DNA of 64,000 nt from Alentia gelatinosa (lineage: Eukaryota > Annelida > Polychaeta > Phyllodocida > Polynoidae): contig OX465584.1 in assembly GCA_950022655.1 (NCBI GenBank), forward strand, positions 3,543,694-3,607,693, in the 5' to 3' direction. Below the pieces are notes generated by a model. That model was not told where the DNA came from and ran no database searches. It worked only from the letters and a program-made list of their open reading frames with translations. The position numbers and the translations under genes were made by a program. This document shows positions 33,591 through 46,520 of this stretch, piece by piece; within the stretch, counting starts at the first letter, position 1, and the number at the start of each line of letters is the position of its first letter.

Positions 33591-36082
33591 TAATGAACTT
33601 ATTGATAATCACACTGACTGATTTTATGGCACTTTCGACAAAATTTCAGTCGATGGATACTTTGAGACCAGGGACATGCAAACTAATTTCAGTACCGATG
33701 ACCAGGAAATTCGGTATCATCGACGATGAAAATGGGTCCGAAGAAACAGCACTGTGGGGCCGAACCACTGACTGACTTCTTACAGGAAGGGAACAGAAAT
33801 CGTAGTCTTGTCAGCGAATGGAAATCACACTTATGTTTTGTCAAGAGATCCTCTCCACATAATGTGGCCCCTGGACCACACTGGCCATACGCATGTTTGC
33901 ATAATTTCCAAGGGACTCGTAGCAGAGGAAGAATTTCTAAAGTAGATGCAGAAACCCGAGGAGTGTCTTGGGTACAAAGTATTTTTTTCCGATATTTAAG
34001 AAAATAATCAAATAAATGGATTGAAAAAAAATCATTTTTGCCTTGAATCTGAGTAGTGTAAAATAACCTGTAATATTGTATATATATATATAGAGAGAGA
34101 AATAATCAGTTTCAAGCATCATTTGTTAAGTTCTTATATTCGTTCAGAGCTACTCAAATGTCATGTTTGAGAAAGATCCAGAGAAAAGTAATTTTCAGAG
34201 CATCAATTAAAAATCAATTCACTCAACTCGAAAATATATGATTTAATTACAAGGAGATTTTCTGAATTGTTTAAACTTTCTATGACAATATCAAATTGAT
34301 TTGAATACGTTTTGATTTGAAGTCAGAAAATGGGTAAAAAGTAGATGCGTAAATCATTTTAAAAAATTGTCTCAATCTAGGAGGAAATGTATGCAACTTT
34401 TAAATAGCATCTTGTAAAGAAGTCCCTAGTAAAATAGAGCAGAATAGTAGTTTAGAAATGCAGTTTATACTGAACGTATATAATAAATATTAAGAAATTC
34501 CATAAATAGAAGAAAAATTCTCTTGCGACATGAATTTTTTCAACGATCTCTCAACAACTGGGGTACTTTGTCTCGACTTTTTAAGGGGAAGTTAATCTAA
34601 GTACAAAACTTCCATAAACCCATCGTATCTGTAACTCCTGAATTTGTAGGCATCAAATCCAGTTAAATACTAAGAACCCTTTACAGTATACAGCCACTTT
34701 GAGCAGTTGACAAAATGCACACCACTGGATTCTCACACTGTATTTAGAAGCGCCTCAGATTGGCAAAGTAACCTGCACAATCCGATCTAGTCAATCGTAG
34801 CGATAATAATGTAAACCTACAGTGGAAGAACTTTCTCACGAAAGAACTGTCTGAATAATAAATAATAAAAAAAAATAAGCTTGTAAACACATCAGAATAA
34901 AAGCGGGGAGAAAAAACAATATTTCTACTTAGCAGGCATGGGATTTGGAAATAAAAAATTCCCGAGAAGTGCCCAGGGATTTAGAAGCCTGTATTTATAG
35001 CCATTCTAAGTGAATTTCTGGCCTCGACTGAAAGCTAGGTTTTTTTAATGTTAACTTATTTTCGCCATGGTTTGCATCTAACTCGAGAATGATGCTTGGA
35101 TGTAAAATCCCATACCTGACTTAGTAAAGACTTTGAAACATCTGGCTGGAATAGAACTGATAGTATGAATATTTCATATAAACAAACCAGAAGGGGCAGT
35201 GAGGGTGCACCTATATTCTTTACAATGGGATTTTAAACCATATATATATACATATATAACTTCGTAAAATGAGGCTTAAGCCTTCTAGCTGTAGCCGAAA
35301 AAATAGACAACAAAAAATTTCAGACCAAGTGAGTGGGGATAAACTGAAATAATATTACTCCTAGAATTCTGAATGGAAAAAGCTGACACCATACAACAGG
35401 TGATGAATCATTTTGAGGATCTAGCTAGAATTCCAGTGCCCCTGTCGTTACAAAAATATCACAATATCTTAGGAGAATAACTTGTTGAGTATTCTTCGGG
35501 TCACACGTGTGTTATAAGTGTACAGTTTGGACTTCTTCCTGAACGAATACTTGAAGAACAGAATAAGCTACGTATCCTGGGAATCTGGTTCATTCCGGTT
35601 CTAGTCTGCATCTATCTGTTTGTACTCAGGGAAAAAAGTCGTCTGCTATTTTTTTTAGGTCCTATCAAAAATAAGCACAAATGAAGGAAATATACAAAAA
35701 AAACCAGCTCTTCTAGTCAGAGTTTGACTACGCCAAAAAACACATTTTTTCTTACATACAATATCGTAGATTACTTCCTGAAAAAGCACCCCTTTTTTCA
35801 TAATACCGATTGCAAATAGCCTCAAAAACCGACCCATTTTCCAGTGAAATTCAGAGTAATTCACCGATCTAAGAAGGATAATAAGTGGACTCGGGGCTAC
35901 CTTGGAAAAGATGGCTGGAGCATAGACAGTGCCATACATATGGCATCCTCAAAGGGACAAACAAAGGTGTGCATTTTAAAGTATTCCAGCGACATTGTGT
36001 TTGACCATAGAGAAGGGTGCCAGCTAGAAGTAGTACTGGGAAACTGATTTCGGGTGCTGAAATCCAGAGTTTCGAGGTGAAC
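33591..36082. other. No recognised gene
   Basis: About 2.5 kb of AT-rich sequence with a short (TA)/(GA) run near 34080-34100. Open frames are short and unrecognised. Confidence 0.4.
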
Positions 36083-36215
36083 ATTCTCCGATCCGGCCTG
36101 GAAGTAGGTGCCGCTATTTTCACGGTCCGAGGCATGAGAGCCGCCATTTTGTTGAAACGCCAATGTAATGCTAAGTCTATGTCGGTTTCGGATGTTCATT
36201 TCTGTATCATTTGGA
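36083..36215 (+). repeat. Dispersed repeat family C, copy 2
   Basis: Same-orientation relative of 20423-20545. Confidence 0.7.
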
Positions 36216-36542
36216 TATGTGGGGATGTGTTAAATAACTCTTAAGCCTTTCCCTTGACAAAACCAGAGCACTCTTGCAATTTCAGATCAAAAGATTATGT
36301 GAGTCCTCAATTTAGAACAAAAACCTGATGTCAACAAACCACGCGAAACAACCAATTTCCTTCGAATTGGAACTTTCGAATCATGTCTGGACTATGTCAG
36401 TGGTCATATTTAAACTATTAGATGTAGCGATTTCACATGAGAAAGCCAATTAATTTAGTTTTTCAAGATTTTACACTCTGACAGCACTTTGTATTAACCA
36501 GCAAGATGGCGGATCGATCCGTTGTCAGGGGAATTTGCAAAG

Positions 36543-36851
36543 ACCCTCCAGAGGTTTGTAAACTCCCTAATATCGCCCCCGTTAAGTACAGGATCCGCTA
36601 CCGACTGGCTGGCCGCACCTCGGCCCCCTGTCTTCTGATGAACAATCATTTTCTGATTTATAACCAGAGAAACTGAATATAATTTGAAATGTATATGTAG
36701 AAATAACAGAAATTTCCATTTCTGACAATTTGAAAAAAACGTTAAACTGCAATAAATGGGTCAAGGGTTTATCACCATACAACAACGGCAACCAGCAAAC
36801 ACCGGATCCTGTAAACGGACTGAATTATGGGATACCCCAACAGGGTCCATA
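36543..36851 (+). repeat. Dispersed repeat family B, copy 2
   Basis: Same-orientation relative of 13651-13975. Confidence 0.8.
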
Positions 36852-36985
36852 ACTTGGAGGGTATTTTGAACCGTAAGTCTCCAGCCGGATCAGAGAACTC
36901 CAGTGAGTACTTTTGGAGACCTCGGCCAAGGTAGGGAACTTCACTGAGAAATTCTCGAATTCTGACTCCCGTAACCAGTTTCTCC

Positions 36986-37263
36986 ATTATTATATACCTA
37001 TAATTATCAATATTCTACATCCGATAGACGTTGATGCCAGACTGTAACTCGGCAGCCACGCATTCACTGCAGTGTGGCATAACTAGGTCACTCCACCGGT
37101 CACTTGTCCAATCACATCGCCACATTTAGGTCATGTGGTCACCCTTGATAACGAAACAAGCACCCTTGTCCATAAAACAACCACCCTCATTACAAAACAT
37201 ACAGTCATTACAAACCTAGCAATGGTATGTAACTAGACTGTTCTTCCATAGGTATATAATAAT
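36986..37263. mobile_element. MITE of the TATATACC-end family, copy with perfect ends
   Basis: ATTATTATATACC at 36986-36998 and GGTATATAATAAT at 37251-37263 are perfect 13 bp inverted repeats. The interior is unrelated to the other copies. Confidence 0.75.
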
Positions 37264-37596
37264 TGCTCTACTTAAATCACCTTGATTAACAACTAACCAG
37301 AAAATATCAACATAAAGCAGATCATGAACGGACCAACACATCAACATTTCTCTAAGTATATGCTGATAAATAATAGAATAGTCTGTTTTACAACCAGCTT
37401 TCAGAGAATCTAACCAGCAAACATTAATCTCAGACTTAATGGCTTGGCATTGGAAGGAAACCACATGGCTTGGACAAACTATACATATTGAACGCGAGTA
37501 CTGCCTAGCTTGTAGTATACTAGATTATCAAACTAAAAAAGTACGAAGAAGGGCGGCTGCGATATTTTTTTCTCAGATGTGTTTGATGCCTGACTT

Positions 37597-37739
37597 AAGG
37601 CTTGATTCCATTTGCCCAAATTTGGTGTAGATCACCACTCGGGCTCAAATCGGGGGCCGCTTTAGCCCTGATCCCAATAGGAACCGAACATGGCCCGAGC
37701 AGGATTGGGACATAATTTCGGTAAATGGAATCAAGCCTT
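37597..37739. mobile_element. MITE with AAGGCTTGATTCCATTT ends, copy 2
   Basis: Perfect terminal AAGGCTTGATTCCATTT / complement, with a core inverted relative to the copy at 28498. Confidence 0.8.
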
Positions 37740-40179
37740 TATACTGTCCACACAAATATTGATACACACATATAGATATACATACATATCTACACTTTTA
37801 TAACATGTTTACCAGGCTTATGCACAGGTGGTTCGTATAGAATAATAATGACAATAATGGTTCCTACGAGCTGATATTTGCTATTCGATATCTATCATTT
37901 TATAAAACCCATCACAAACGATCAAGTTAGTCGCCATATTCATCAACAACCCCTTCGGCCCTCGATACAAAGTCACTTTGTATTTTTTCTGTTCATAAAC
38001 ATGTTAATAATGATAATGATGACAGATATCGCTTAGTTTCTCATTGGCAGGAACCCTGACATACCAGGAAATATGTCTTCAACTGTGTAGCTTATCTGTG
38101 AGATGGTTGCCCAGAGGATGGGCACCAAACACACACAGATATCATGATCATATACACCTCTTGATTAATACGATGCTTGGCCGGTTTCTGATACAGTATA
38201 CACAATGGACAGACAACATGCACCTTCCTAATAAGTAACAGCTCAGTTTCTGCTCTACCAACTCATACGATTTTAACTGTTTCCGGTAAGTGATGTTCAT
38301 TTTGTGCCGCAGTCACCTAGAGATAGGACGTGAAGCGTACAGAGTGTTTTATCATTATTTGTAGCACGTTTCACATTTCCAGTGTTAAATCTACTGTGCA
38401 CAACATCGGCAATGTTGTCATGACCGTTGACGTCACTTATTGGAAGTAGTACATTGGTAAAGTAGAAACTCCCCAATTACATAACTATAAAATGCATGTC
38501 GAAGATATACATCTACACACAATGCTTGCAGTGAAAGGCACCAACCCCTAAACAGTGAACGAAACAGTATTTCATGCTTGCTATGCAGGTACATGTGAAA
38601 ATTGTCAGAGAGTACCAATACAGCACATAGCTATTTCAGTATTGATGCTACCATTAGCCTCCGATGCCAAAAACATGTGGTGGAACATGTGGTTAGCATG
38701 TGGATATCACAGAGGTCAGCCCCCTACTGGTAGCGCCATCTCAATGGAACTCCCTGTCTAGCCCTAGCAGATGGCCAGAGGAGCAGGGTAGGCTCTGTGC
38801 CATATAGTGAACAGAAAGATTGTTAGTTCTGCAAATTGTAAGATCGTACCACTGTTAGTTGGCGGACAACCCCTGTTATCAGTTGTTATAATCTATAGAT
38901 AATTGTGAAACAAGGCTAAAACCCCTCTATGGCAAGCTGGGGGGAAAATCCATTGATAACCCACCACCTTGTGTTTTTTTTTTGGCATCGAGGGCAAGAT
39001 GGCCACCCCCATAACACAATAGCTATGTGCCCTACCCATGAGAGGGTGGGATACCCTTTCCAATGACAACCTGGTTTACATGCTTGCATAACATCATATT
39101 CCAACATGTGTGGTCACATTTTTTCATTCATTTAATTTCTTTTCACAAAAAAAAAAAAATCAATGTTGGAAAAAATGTGTCCTTGATGTTCAGTTTACCT
39201 GAAAACTGCATCGTTCACAAAGAACATTGGGTGCCTCCCACAGAATGAAGCAACATGCAATATAAAGTACATGGTAGCACACACACACACACACACACAC
39301 ATAGCTCATGGAGCTGAGTGAACAGAGATCTAAATCTACGTCCCTCACTGGCACACTCTATCAAACACCTGTAACTGTGTGCTCCTTTTTGTCTAACTAA
39401 TGAAATTCTTGGTTTAGATCACGCCACAAAATCTAGTCATTCTTCAGCACCATCTCTGGAACCTCTCCAGAGATTGCCAGGAAAATCTGGCTACTACTGT
39501 GGTTGTAGTGTATACCTTTTTGTATTTTTTTCCTTGTGTGTGTCTGTGGTTTTTTTTTGGCTCGTCACAAGTGAAAATATATTCATTCTGAATGTAGCCT
39601 CTCTAGAAAAACCCCTGTGACGTTGGATGGTGTTGAGTTCACCATCACTGTATCCTGTCCATAGTATAATAAGCCTGAGGAGTTGTCGCTACATCTGTAT
39701 AATAATTAAAGCTCTACATAGTGTCAAGGTTACCTCGTATGGATTGTCACTGTATGTCGTATCTGGCAAAAAGACCAAGGCTTTCCTGCTCCCACCAGTA
39801 GCAAATGAGTGTTCGGATAGGAAAATATATGACTCCAGCAAGACCATCAGATAATGTTCAGTGAAAGGAATCCCTGATGGGTCACAAACTGTACACACCT
39901 TCAGGGTTCAGCACTCTTCTCTCTACAACCTTTCTAGTAATCTTTTTTTTTTGTTCTGAAATTTGGCACCTCCAATGGATCGTACTCCAAGATCCATGGT
40001 AGAATCACTGACTATAAATTACTCTATTGGCTTCTTCCATTGACGTCGACTTGTGTGTATACATCCTGATTGCTATGTCTCCAATCTATCCAATGACTGA
40101 AAGAAAACCAAAAATACATTTAAAAATGGAAATGAACAGGTTGTGGATGGTATGGATGTCCACAACTTCTCAGTTACAG
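37740..40179. other. Downstream flank of TMEM117, no other gene seen
   Basis: Contains a (CA)n run of about 24 bases at 39277-39300. The part next to 40180 is expected to hold the 3' untranslated region of TMEM117. No other exon is supported. Confidence 0.4.
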
Positions 40180-40838
40180 CTATACTTTCTCCGGTGTTGC
40201 GAGAGGTGCTCGAATGATCTCGGTTTTCGCATTCACTTGATGGTTGTTGTCTTCGACAACTGTCGTTAATGGTTCATAGTCAGGTTCGGCTGTGTCGAAG
40301 ACCACCTTGTCGCGCGACTCGCCTTGCACCTTCATTCGGACAAGATTGACCTTCGACGAGCCATTTTGGTTTTCGCGAGCTGCTCTTCGGCGTCTCTGAA
40401 TGCTCTGGTGTATTCGCTGACCGAGACTGAGTCGCTTCTTGCGCATCTTCAGCCTGCCAGAGTAGTGATCGGTCTCCGTAGGCCGCCAGCGACCGAAGTA
40501 CCAAACGAGGATCCCGAAGCAGACGAAGGCCATGAGGCTGGGGATGAAAGCCATGCCTTTGGCAGACAGTTTATGTCCCATGTACTGCGTGTTCATCACC
40601 ATGTCACTCATCACATAGGTTTCGTTGGTCACATTGTTCCAGTTGTTGGACCTCCACTCGAAGGACAGCATGGAGATGTTGTGAGTCATGAGAACGTGCT
40701 GGTCGTGCACCGTGTGTATCCGCAGGTCGGGACCCACGTACTGCCCATACTCAAATGGCGAGTAGAACATTTGGTTTTTCCACATGTTCAAGTCTAAGAT
40801 CATGACTAGGAAGATGATGCCGTAATTAAACCATTTCC
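40180..40838 (-). CDS. TMEM117: TMEM117, last coding exon
   Basis: The exon follows acceptor CTTTATTTTCAG and ends at the stop at 40180. The first codon is split G|GG and is completed by the exon at 42399-42522. It encodes the conserved GKWFNYGIIF and DLNMWKNQ block, the EYGQYVGP motif, an extracytoplasmic loop with SFEWRSN and a final transmembrane segment near AFIPSLMAFVCFGILVW. A basic, Arg-rich cytoplasmic tail of about 90 residues follows. TMEM117 is a conserved multi-pass membrane protein of animals, linked in mammals to mitochondrial function and ER-stress-associated death; its biochemical activity is unclear. The tail diverges from vertebrates as expected. Confidence 0.9.
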
Positions 40839-41798
40839 CTGAAAATAAAGAGAAAAATATCAACACATTGATGACACACGGTTTATTTTTACCCACCCAC
40901 CCTCAACCTTTTTTCTCTTAACTATTCTAATATTCACATATTCACAAACAAACAAACAAAAATAAAAAAAAATAAAAATAATAATAATAATAATATCCAC
41001 ATATGATGTCATTCACATTATACTATGTGTTTTATTCACTATTACTACTCTTACTTGATACTATGTTTTTAATTATCTTACCACCACTGGAATAGCTGTC
41101 TAGACTTTCATTACGATCAATTTACTCTTCATATCATTTTAATTATGCATGATATTCAGCCGTTAAATTTTAAATAATGTTGTTTATAAACATTATCTTA
41201 AAGGCACTCCAGCGTATGTCATAATTATGGAAGTTGAAAAGAAAATATTCTGGAAGTAGTTAGAGACCTCCTATGATCATGGGTATTATCAAACAATTCA
41301 CAGGAACACAAAAAACTATTACTACTATTATTAATACTATTTCTGTAACACTAAAACCAAACTTAGGGAATTTCGAACGATCAAAATGTGGCATGTGTAA
41401 GCCTCTTGGCAGATAAAAAACGAGTTAAATTAGGGAATTTGATAAAAAATACCAATGAGGTCTGGAACGAGAGGAAAATGTCTTAATCTTGTTAATTTCC
41501 ACTCCTTTTATTCACGGGCGTTGAGTACGAGCTTCCAATGTTAAGTCTATGGGAAAAAGATACTAGGGGTGCGATATGTAGTATCCTACTATGTATAGTC
41601 TGTAGGCCTAGATGTATCTGTAGGTGGCTACTCCAGTCACCCTCCTCTTTCCTTTACATGACCCTACCAGTGCTGCCACCCTGTGAGCAGCTGGTGTATT
41701 ACTCACTGTGACCTAGATTCAAATGTAGGGCAGCATGCTCTCCGTGGCTTCCATCTTGTATCCACACACAGAGGAATAAACAGCTCCAGTATTTATAG

Positions 41799-41938
41799 AG
41801 AACGTCCTGACCATGCTGTACATGCTACGAAACGAGATGAACATTAACGGGGAATACAGAACGAGGCGTTTACGCAGAGTTCCGTATTCACCGTTCATTG
41901 AGTTTTGTAGCATGTACGTGCATGGTAAAGCGTTCTAT
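41799..41938. repeat. Palindromic module AACGTCCTGACCATG, copy 3
   Basis: Inverted halves AGAACGTCCTGACCATG and CATGGTAAAGCGTTCT around a GGCGTTTACGC centre. The right end runs directly into the TATATACC element at 41941. Confidence 0.75.
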
Positions 41939-41940
41939 AT

Positions 41941-42308
41941 TTATTATATACCCGTAAATGTTGAAATTGAACCAGAACTGTAAATACAAGAATTATGTTG
42001 AATTCGGAAATCCACCAATAGCGCAACGTCGTCAGTACACTCTTATATGGATATAAGAGTGTACTGTTCAATTATGAACGTGTTCAATTCACATAGCAAC
42101 GTGCGTCAACGTGTTCAATTCACATAGCAACGTGCGTCAACATGTTCAATGCAGATAGCAATGTGCATCAACGTGTTCAGTATACATAGCAACGTGCATT
42201 CAACGTGTTCAGTACACTGCTATACGGAACCCGTTGCAGTATAATATTTATACGTTATACCGCAAAACGGTGCGTATTTACGATATATAGGTCATGGGTA
42301 TATAATAA
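41941..42308. mobile_element. MITE of the TATATACC-end family with internal minisatellite
   Basis: Ends TTATTATATACC and GGTATATAATAA are perfect 12 bp inverted repeats. The inside holds the 31 bp tandem repeat at 42080-42210. Confidence 0.7.
42080..42210 (+). repeat. Minisatellite, 31 bp period
   Basis: ACGTGTTCAATTCACATAGC plus AACGTGCGTCA is repeated about four times with a few changes, inside the element at 41941-42308. Confidence 0.85.
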
Positions 42309-42398
42309 AATCTACAAACATCTGCAAGTCTTATTACTACGGTGCAATATCACACTCTACAATGGCGACGGGGACGGGACGTAAGCCGGCCGACCTAC

Positions 42399-42522
42399 CT
42401 GTGATGTGAACTGCCCAGACCTCTTTTCGTAGAAACTTGGGGATGTGTATTCTGATGTGTGCTGTGTTCACGCCTGGCAATTTGATGTCCAGACTGTAGA
42501 TGAAGTGTGGGAAATCCCAATC
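42399..42522 (-). CDS. TMEM117: TMEM117, penultimate exon
   Basis: A 124 nt exon between acceptor TGTATTTTCAG and donor GTAGGT. It starts in phase 0 and ends after one base of a codon, which fits the last exon exactly. It encodes DWDFPHF, the KLPGVNT motif and a closing VHIT, the segment immediately before GKWFNYG in TMEM117 proteins. The preceding exon, which in vertebrates ends with a hydrophobic helix, was not found between here and the window end; intron sizes in this gene are large in vertebrates too. Confidence 0.9.
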
Positions 42523-42664
42523 CTGAAAATACAATGAACACCAATGTACTTATAGGACAACTTCAACTCTGTACGTTTTATAAACAGTAACATTGGACAT
42601 GGAGTACCCACTACAGCACTGAGTGCATGAGTTACATCACCCCAAATAATGTAGGAAGATCTTA

Positions 42665-42779
42665 AAAATAATAATAATAACAATAGTAATAACAATAATG
42701 ATAATAACAACAATAACAATAATAATGATAAAAATATTTAAAAATAAATAATAATAATAAAAATAAAAAAAAAAAAAAA

Positions 42780-42860
<81 letters not shown>
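42665..42860 (+). repeat. Microsatellite (AAT)n and relatives
   Basis: An imperfect AAT/AAC/GAT stretch followed by a pure (AAT)n run of about 78 bases at 42782-42859, within the TMEM117 intron. The long poly-Leu minus-strand frame across it is an artefact. Confidence 0.95.
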
Positions 42861-42862
<2 letters not shown>

Positions 42863-43410
42863 TGTACTAACAGTAAATATGGTTACTGAGCCCGTAGAGA
42901 GAAGTATATGCGTCGCACAGTACATAGAACATACTTCTTTCTGTTGTTTAGTTTTTCCACCTGAATGTAGTTAACCCAGGGTGTCAGTTAGGGTCGAGGA
43001 AAAAAGTGAAAATATTTGTCATGTGGAATTTACTGCCTCAGAGAGACTGAGAAAACATGGAACACACATCAATGTTGGACATGGAATACATCTGAGGGTG
43101 TGTGTGGAGGTACAGACCATTGTTTTACTATAGTGACTGAGGCTCAATTTATATAATCTTTGTTCTATACAAGAAAAACTATTTTATGAACTGGAAATGA
43201 AAACAAGGATTTCCACGGGAAAGTGGAAAGCATCGATCCCTGCCACCCTGTGCAGGTCACGTGATTAGTTTGCGGCAGAGACAAGCATGAGGCCCAAGCG
43301 GCAGAAGGCTTTGCAAGGAGACTGACTCTCCATAGATTGGCCACCACCTCTGTCCCCACTCCGTTCCGACTAATTATACGAGGTTGGTTGGATTCAATCA
43401 CAGACGCTAT

Positions 43411-43857
43411 TAGCCTGGAAGCCTGGCCTATGTCTTCACTCACATATAAGGCCAGGTAACGCCCGCCATTTTTTGTGCATTATGGGTAACCCCTCCATGT
43501 TTACGCCGTTTACCCGCTAGAGGGCGTGGCGAAATCGGTTATAAACCTGGCGACAATGGGCTGTACTAGAGTCTATGCGGCCACTTGTAATAGACTGGTT
43601 CCCTGCCCATATGAATAAGGGGCAGGTAACGGGTTCCACAGGCATGACCTTCAACCTTGGCTGGTGCCCGCCTGTGACTAGGGGATACCCCAGGAACCAG
43701 CCAAGTGGTTTGGCTGGTATCCGATTGTTATACACCTATAGCCCCGCCGAGCCCTCTAGCGGACTACCGGGGAACCAGGAGGCGTTACCAATAATGCACT
43801 ATAAAAATGGAACCCGTTACCTGGCCTATAGTCTAACTAGGCCAGGCTTCCAGGCTA
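43411..43857. mobile_element. Nested palindromic MITE with 20 bp perfect ends
   Basis: TAGCCTGGAAGCCTGGCCTA at 43411-43430 is the exact complement of 43838-43857. Inside lies a second inverted pair starting GGCCAGGTAACG at 43450 and ending CGTTACCTGGCC at 43826, extending inward over a NCCATTTTT...GTGCATTAT block. No coding capacity. Confidence 0.8.
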
Positions 43858-44019
43858 CCACTTGTAAGTGCTAGTGCCACAAAAGATCTGCTGGGAGAGA
43901 GGTTGTGCTGGTTATCCACTGCAAATAAACGGGGAACCAGCGAAAGTTGAAAGTCGCAACTAGCTGGACGTTACCTGTCCCATATTTCACTGGGGCAGGG
44001 AACCAGCGGTATCTGCTGT

Positions 44020-44715
44020 GTGTGCCTCAAACCAGGCGAGTTTATTCTGTACTCGTTCTAAAAGCAGAACTTCCCACTGTGAAATATTCATAGCATAACA
44101 AATTGATAATAAAGTGTAGATAATGTCATTTCAATCAAAATACACACAAACTGAAATAAGAACATGGAAGAATGGTTTCACGAGTGCGGACTGACACTCT
44201 TTAATAGATACAAAGGATCTGCAGGGAGAGAGACAGACACTTACAGGTACTGGTTAAAGATGCTGCAGATTTAGCCCGACAAGAACTAACCTCGTGCAGC
44301 TCTGGCGGCCAGTGTAGACTTTCCATATCTTAGTTTGGCAACCAACCCCTGTTTACGCTGAGCTATGATATAGGGGTTGGTCGGGTTAAATCCCACACGG
44401 TATCACTCTGTGTGCGCCTCAAACCAAGTAGTTTTGTTCTATGTAGGCTCTAAAAGCAGACATACTTAATAGGTAGAATTCACAATAAATTCTAGCTTTG
44501 ATGTTGTTTTTTTTTTAAATACACACAAAAGGAAAATAACAATATAGTAAACTGGCTTCGAGGTTATGACTAGACACACTCTCCAAGCAGTAGAAAGATC
44601 TGGTTGGAGAGTTACAAACACTTATAACTACTGGGTCAAGGCGGCCACGGATTTAACCCGACCAGAACTAACGTAGTGTAGCTCTGGCGGCCAGTGTAGG
44701 CTTTCCACAACTTAG
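44020..44715 (+). repeat. Tandem duplication of a unit of about 385 bp
   Basis: Copies start at about 44020 and 44405. Both have TGCCTCAAACCA / GCGCCTCAAACCA, CTAAAAGCAGA, ATACACACAAA, AGATCTG, then TTTAACCCGACCAGAACTAA and CTCTGGCGGCCAGTGTAG. A third partial copy is at 1262-1345. Confidence 0.75.
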
Positions 44716-46330
44716 CAGTTCCAATCCGGCCCACCAGATGGCGGCACTAAGGGGCTAATCTGGCTGAGCTGCTCGCTCAACCTGCCTCAGCCGCCCCAGG
44801 AGCAGAGTGATAGGAATCTACGTCGTTCTCTGCGACAGTTGGAGGGACAGAGGACTGGGGAGCAGAGCCTGTGGTGCTGCTGTACTCTCCTTGATAATCC
44901 AATTACATCAAGGTCAACTGAGTGCATGAGAGAATCTAAAAATAGCACCCCAAGAGAGTTCACAAGAAATGATTCAGAAGTTCATCTTGTTGAAGGAAGC
45001 ATTTCACTGACGTAATAAAGGCGGTTAATGCTACCTAAGGCCATCACTGAATACCTTGTTGGAACACTTCATGTTACATGAAATTGCTTATGAAAAGCAT
45101 GAAAAATGGATGTAGGCTCTTGTTTGGTAGTGACAGAAGTTATATACTTACAGGAGTACATGTTAAATGATGAGAGATATGCCAAGATGAAAAACCACAA
45201 AAACAGAGCTAGCTCATATTATATCATTGCCTCAAAAGCAGGTGGTTATTTATAGGTTTTAAGCCAAAAGCATTTCAAAATGTTGTTGCATTGTTTTAAT
45301 GTTTGGTACAGGTTTATATTTCGCTTTTTCTTTATGCTATGGAGAGGAACAGGTGAAATTTGATTTGGATCAGCAATGAAGGTGAAGATAATGAGATTTA
45401 TTGTTTTTTTGGTCATGTTGATGTTTTTTTCAAATCAGACAAATAGTACTGGATACAGATGAGTATATTATAATATAATCAACCATCCTATCTTGTCTAC
45501 ATTCTGAAAATAGAAGATCACCTTCTCACCCTATAACTCATAGGGAGGAGGTTGATTCAGGTTGGGGTGGGAAATAAGAAACTCACCAATGTCCATGGAT
45601 GACAGAGGTGAGGTTCCTCAGTCTCCAAAATGCCTTTTCATTTTAAATAGATTGGGACGGGCCGAGGTGAACCACCCCTACAAGTGATAACATCACATGC
45701 CTGGACCTAGCCAAATTAATTAAGATGCCTGATGAGTCTGAACCGGATGAAACCTTGATATTCCCCATCAGATCTGTTAAATCAAACAGATTTTCATCAA
45801 TAGAAGTGCTTGGTGAACAATACTCCAACACTGTACTGTGCTGGAGAGTGAGAACACGGCGATGACCGGTTCCCATGGTGGCGGTGCTTGTTGTTACAAT
45901 TGTAACCTGGAGATATCGCAGCAACTTGGTTCAAAAGTGACAGGAAGTTGTCATTATTATGGTAGTATCGGCTTGCCGTAGAGGTATTATTGCCACGTCT
46001 CATTAATCTAATACAAACTTTAAGATGAAGAAAAACCTGCATCACGATGCCAAAAGCTCCAGTGGCAAAAGCTAGCCAATAATACCGATTCAATAATACT
46101 TACTTTCCTCTTTTAATATATTTAAGTCTTTTTAGAATTGATCTTTTTAAACTGGAAACGTATCATTGTCTCCTTCACTGTCAGTCTCTGAAATAAAATC
46201 AATATTCACAGTAGTAAAGATCGGAGAGAGAGAAGAACAGCTGAAACAATCCATCAGATACCTTCAGTGTAGACAAACCAATAATTACATCTGTAAGGAA
46301 CTGAGTTTGGCTAAAGCCCGATGCCCATCT
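44716..46330. other. No firmly supported gene
   Basis: Near 45910-46099 (minus) a frame of about 65 codons includes a hydrophobic stretch (YYWLAFATGAFGIVMQVFLHL). It has neither an ATG nor a convincing splice pair, so I do not call it. The rest shows nothing recognisable. Confidence 0.35.
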
Positions 46331-46520
46331 ACCGATTTCGGAACATTTATGTACCTTTGTCGGCGACAAATGGACGGTAATTTGTCTCACCAAAGGCATC
46401 CTAACGGAGTCGACCGTAGTCGGTAGATGTAGGACAGCTAGGCAAGGGTGAGCCCTGATTAGTGAACCACCTCCTTCAGATGTCCTTTCATCGCTGACGA
46501 GTTGTGGTTTCTATGTTCCA
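46331..46520 (+). repeat. Dispersed repeat family A, diverged copy
   Basis: GGCATCCTAACGGAGT, GTCGGTAGATGTAGG and CTGATTAGTGAACC follow in the same order as in 10150-10260. Confidence 0.6.

Larger units (their letters stand above)
40839..42398 (-). other. Last intron of TMEM117
   Basis: Donor GTAGGT at 42398 and acceptor TTTCAG at 40839 flank it. The intron has no other exon but carries the palindromic module at 41799, a TATATACC-family element at 41941 and a 31 bp tandem repeat. Confidence 0.8.

Noticed and set aside
40180..40896. Methionine-initiated 238-residue protein at the TMEM117 locus
   Set aside because: The residues before GKWFNYG are intron sequence; a TTTATTTTCAG acceptor and the matching phase of the upstream exon show that this is an internal exon boundary.
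42662..42925. Poly-leucine minus-strand frame
   Set aside because: Translation of the (AAT)n microsatellite on the complementary strand; no gene context.
45797..46093. Possible transmembrane exon on the minus strand
   Set aside because: It has a hydrophobic stretch but no ATG and no convincing acceptor-donor pair, and it does not match the missing TMEM117 segments.
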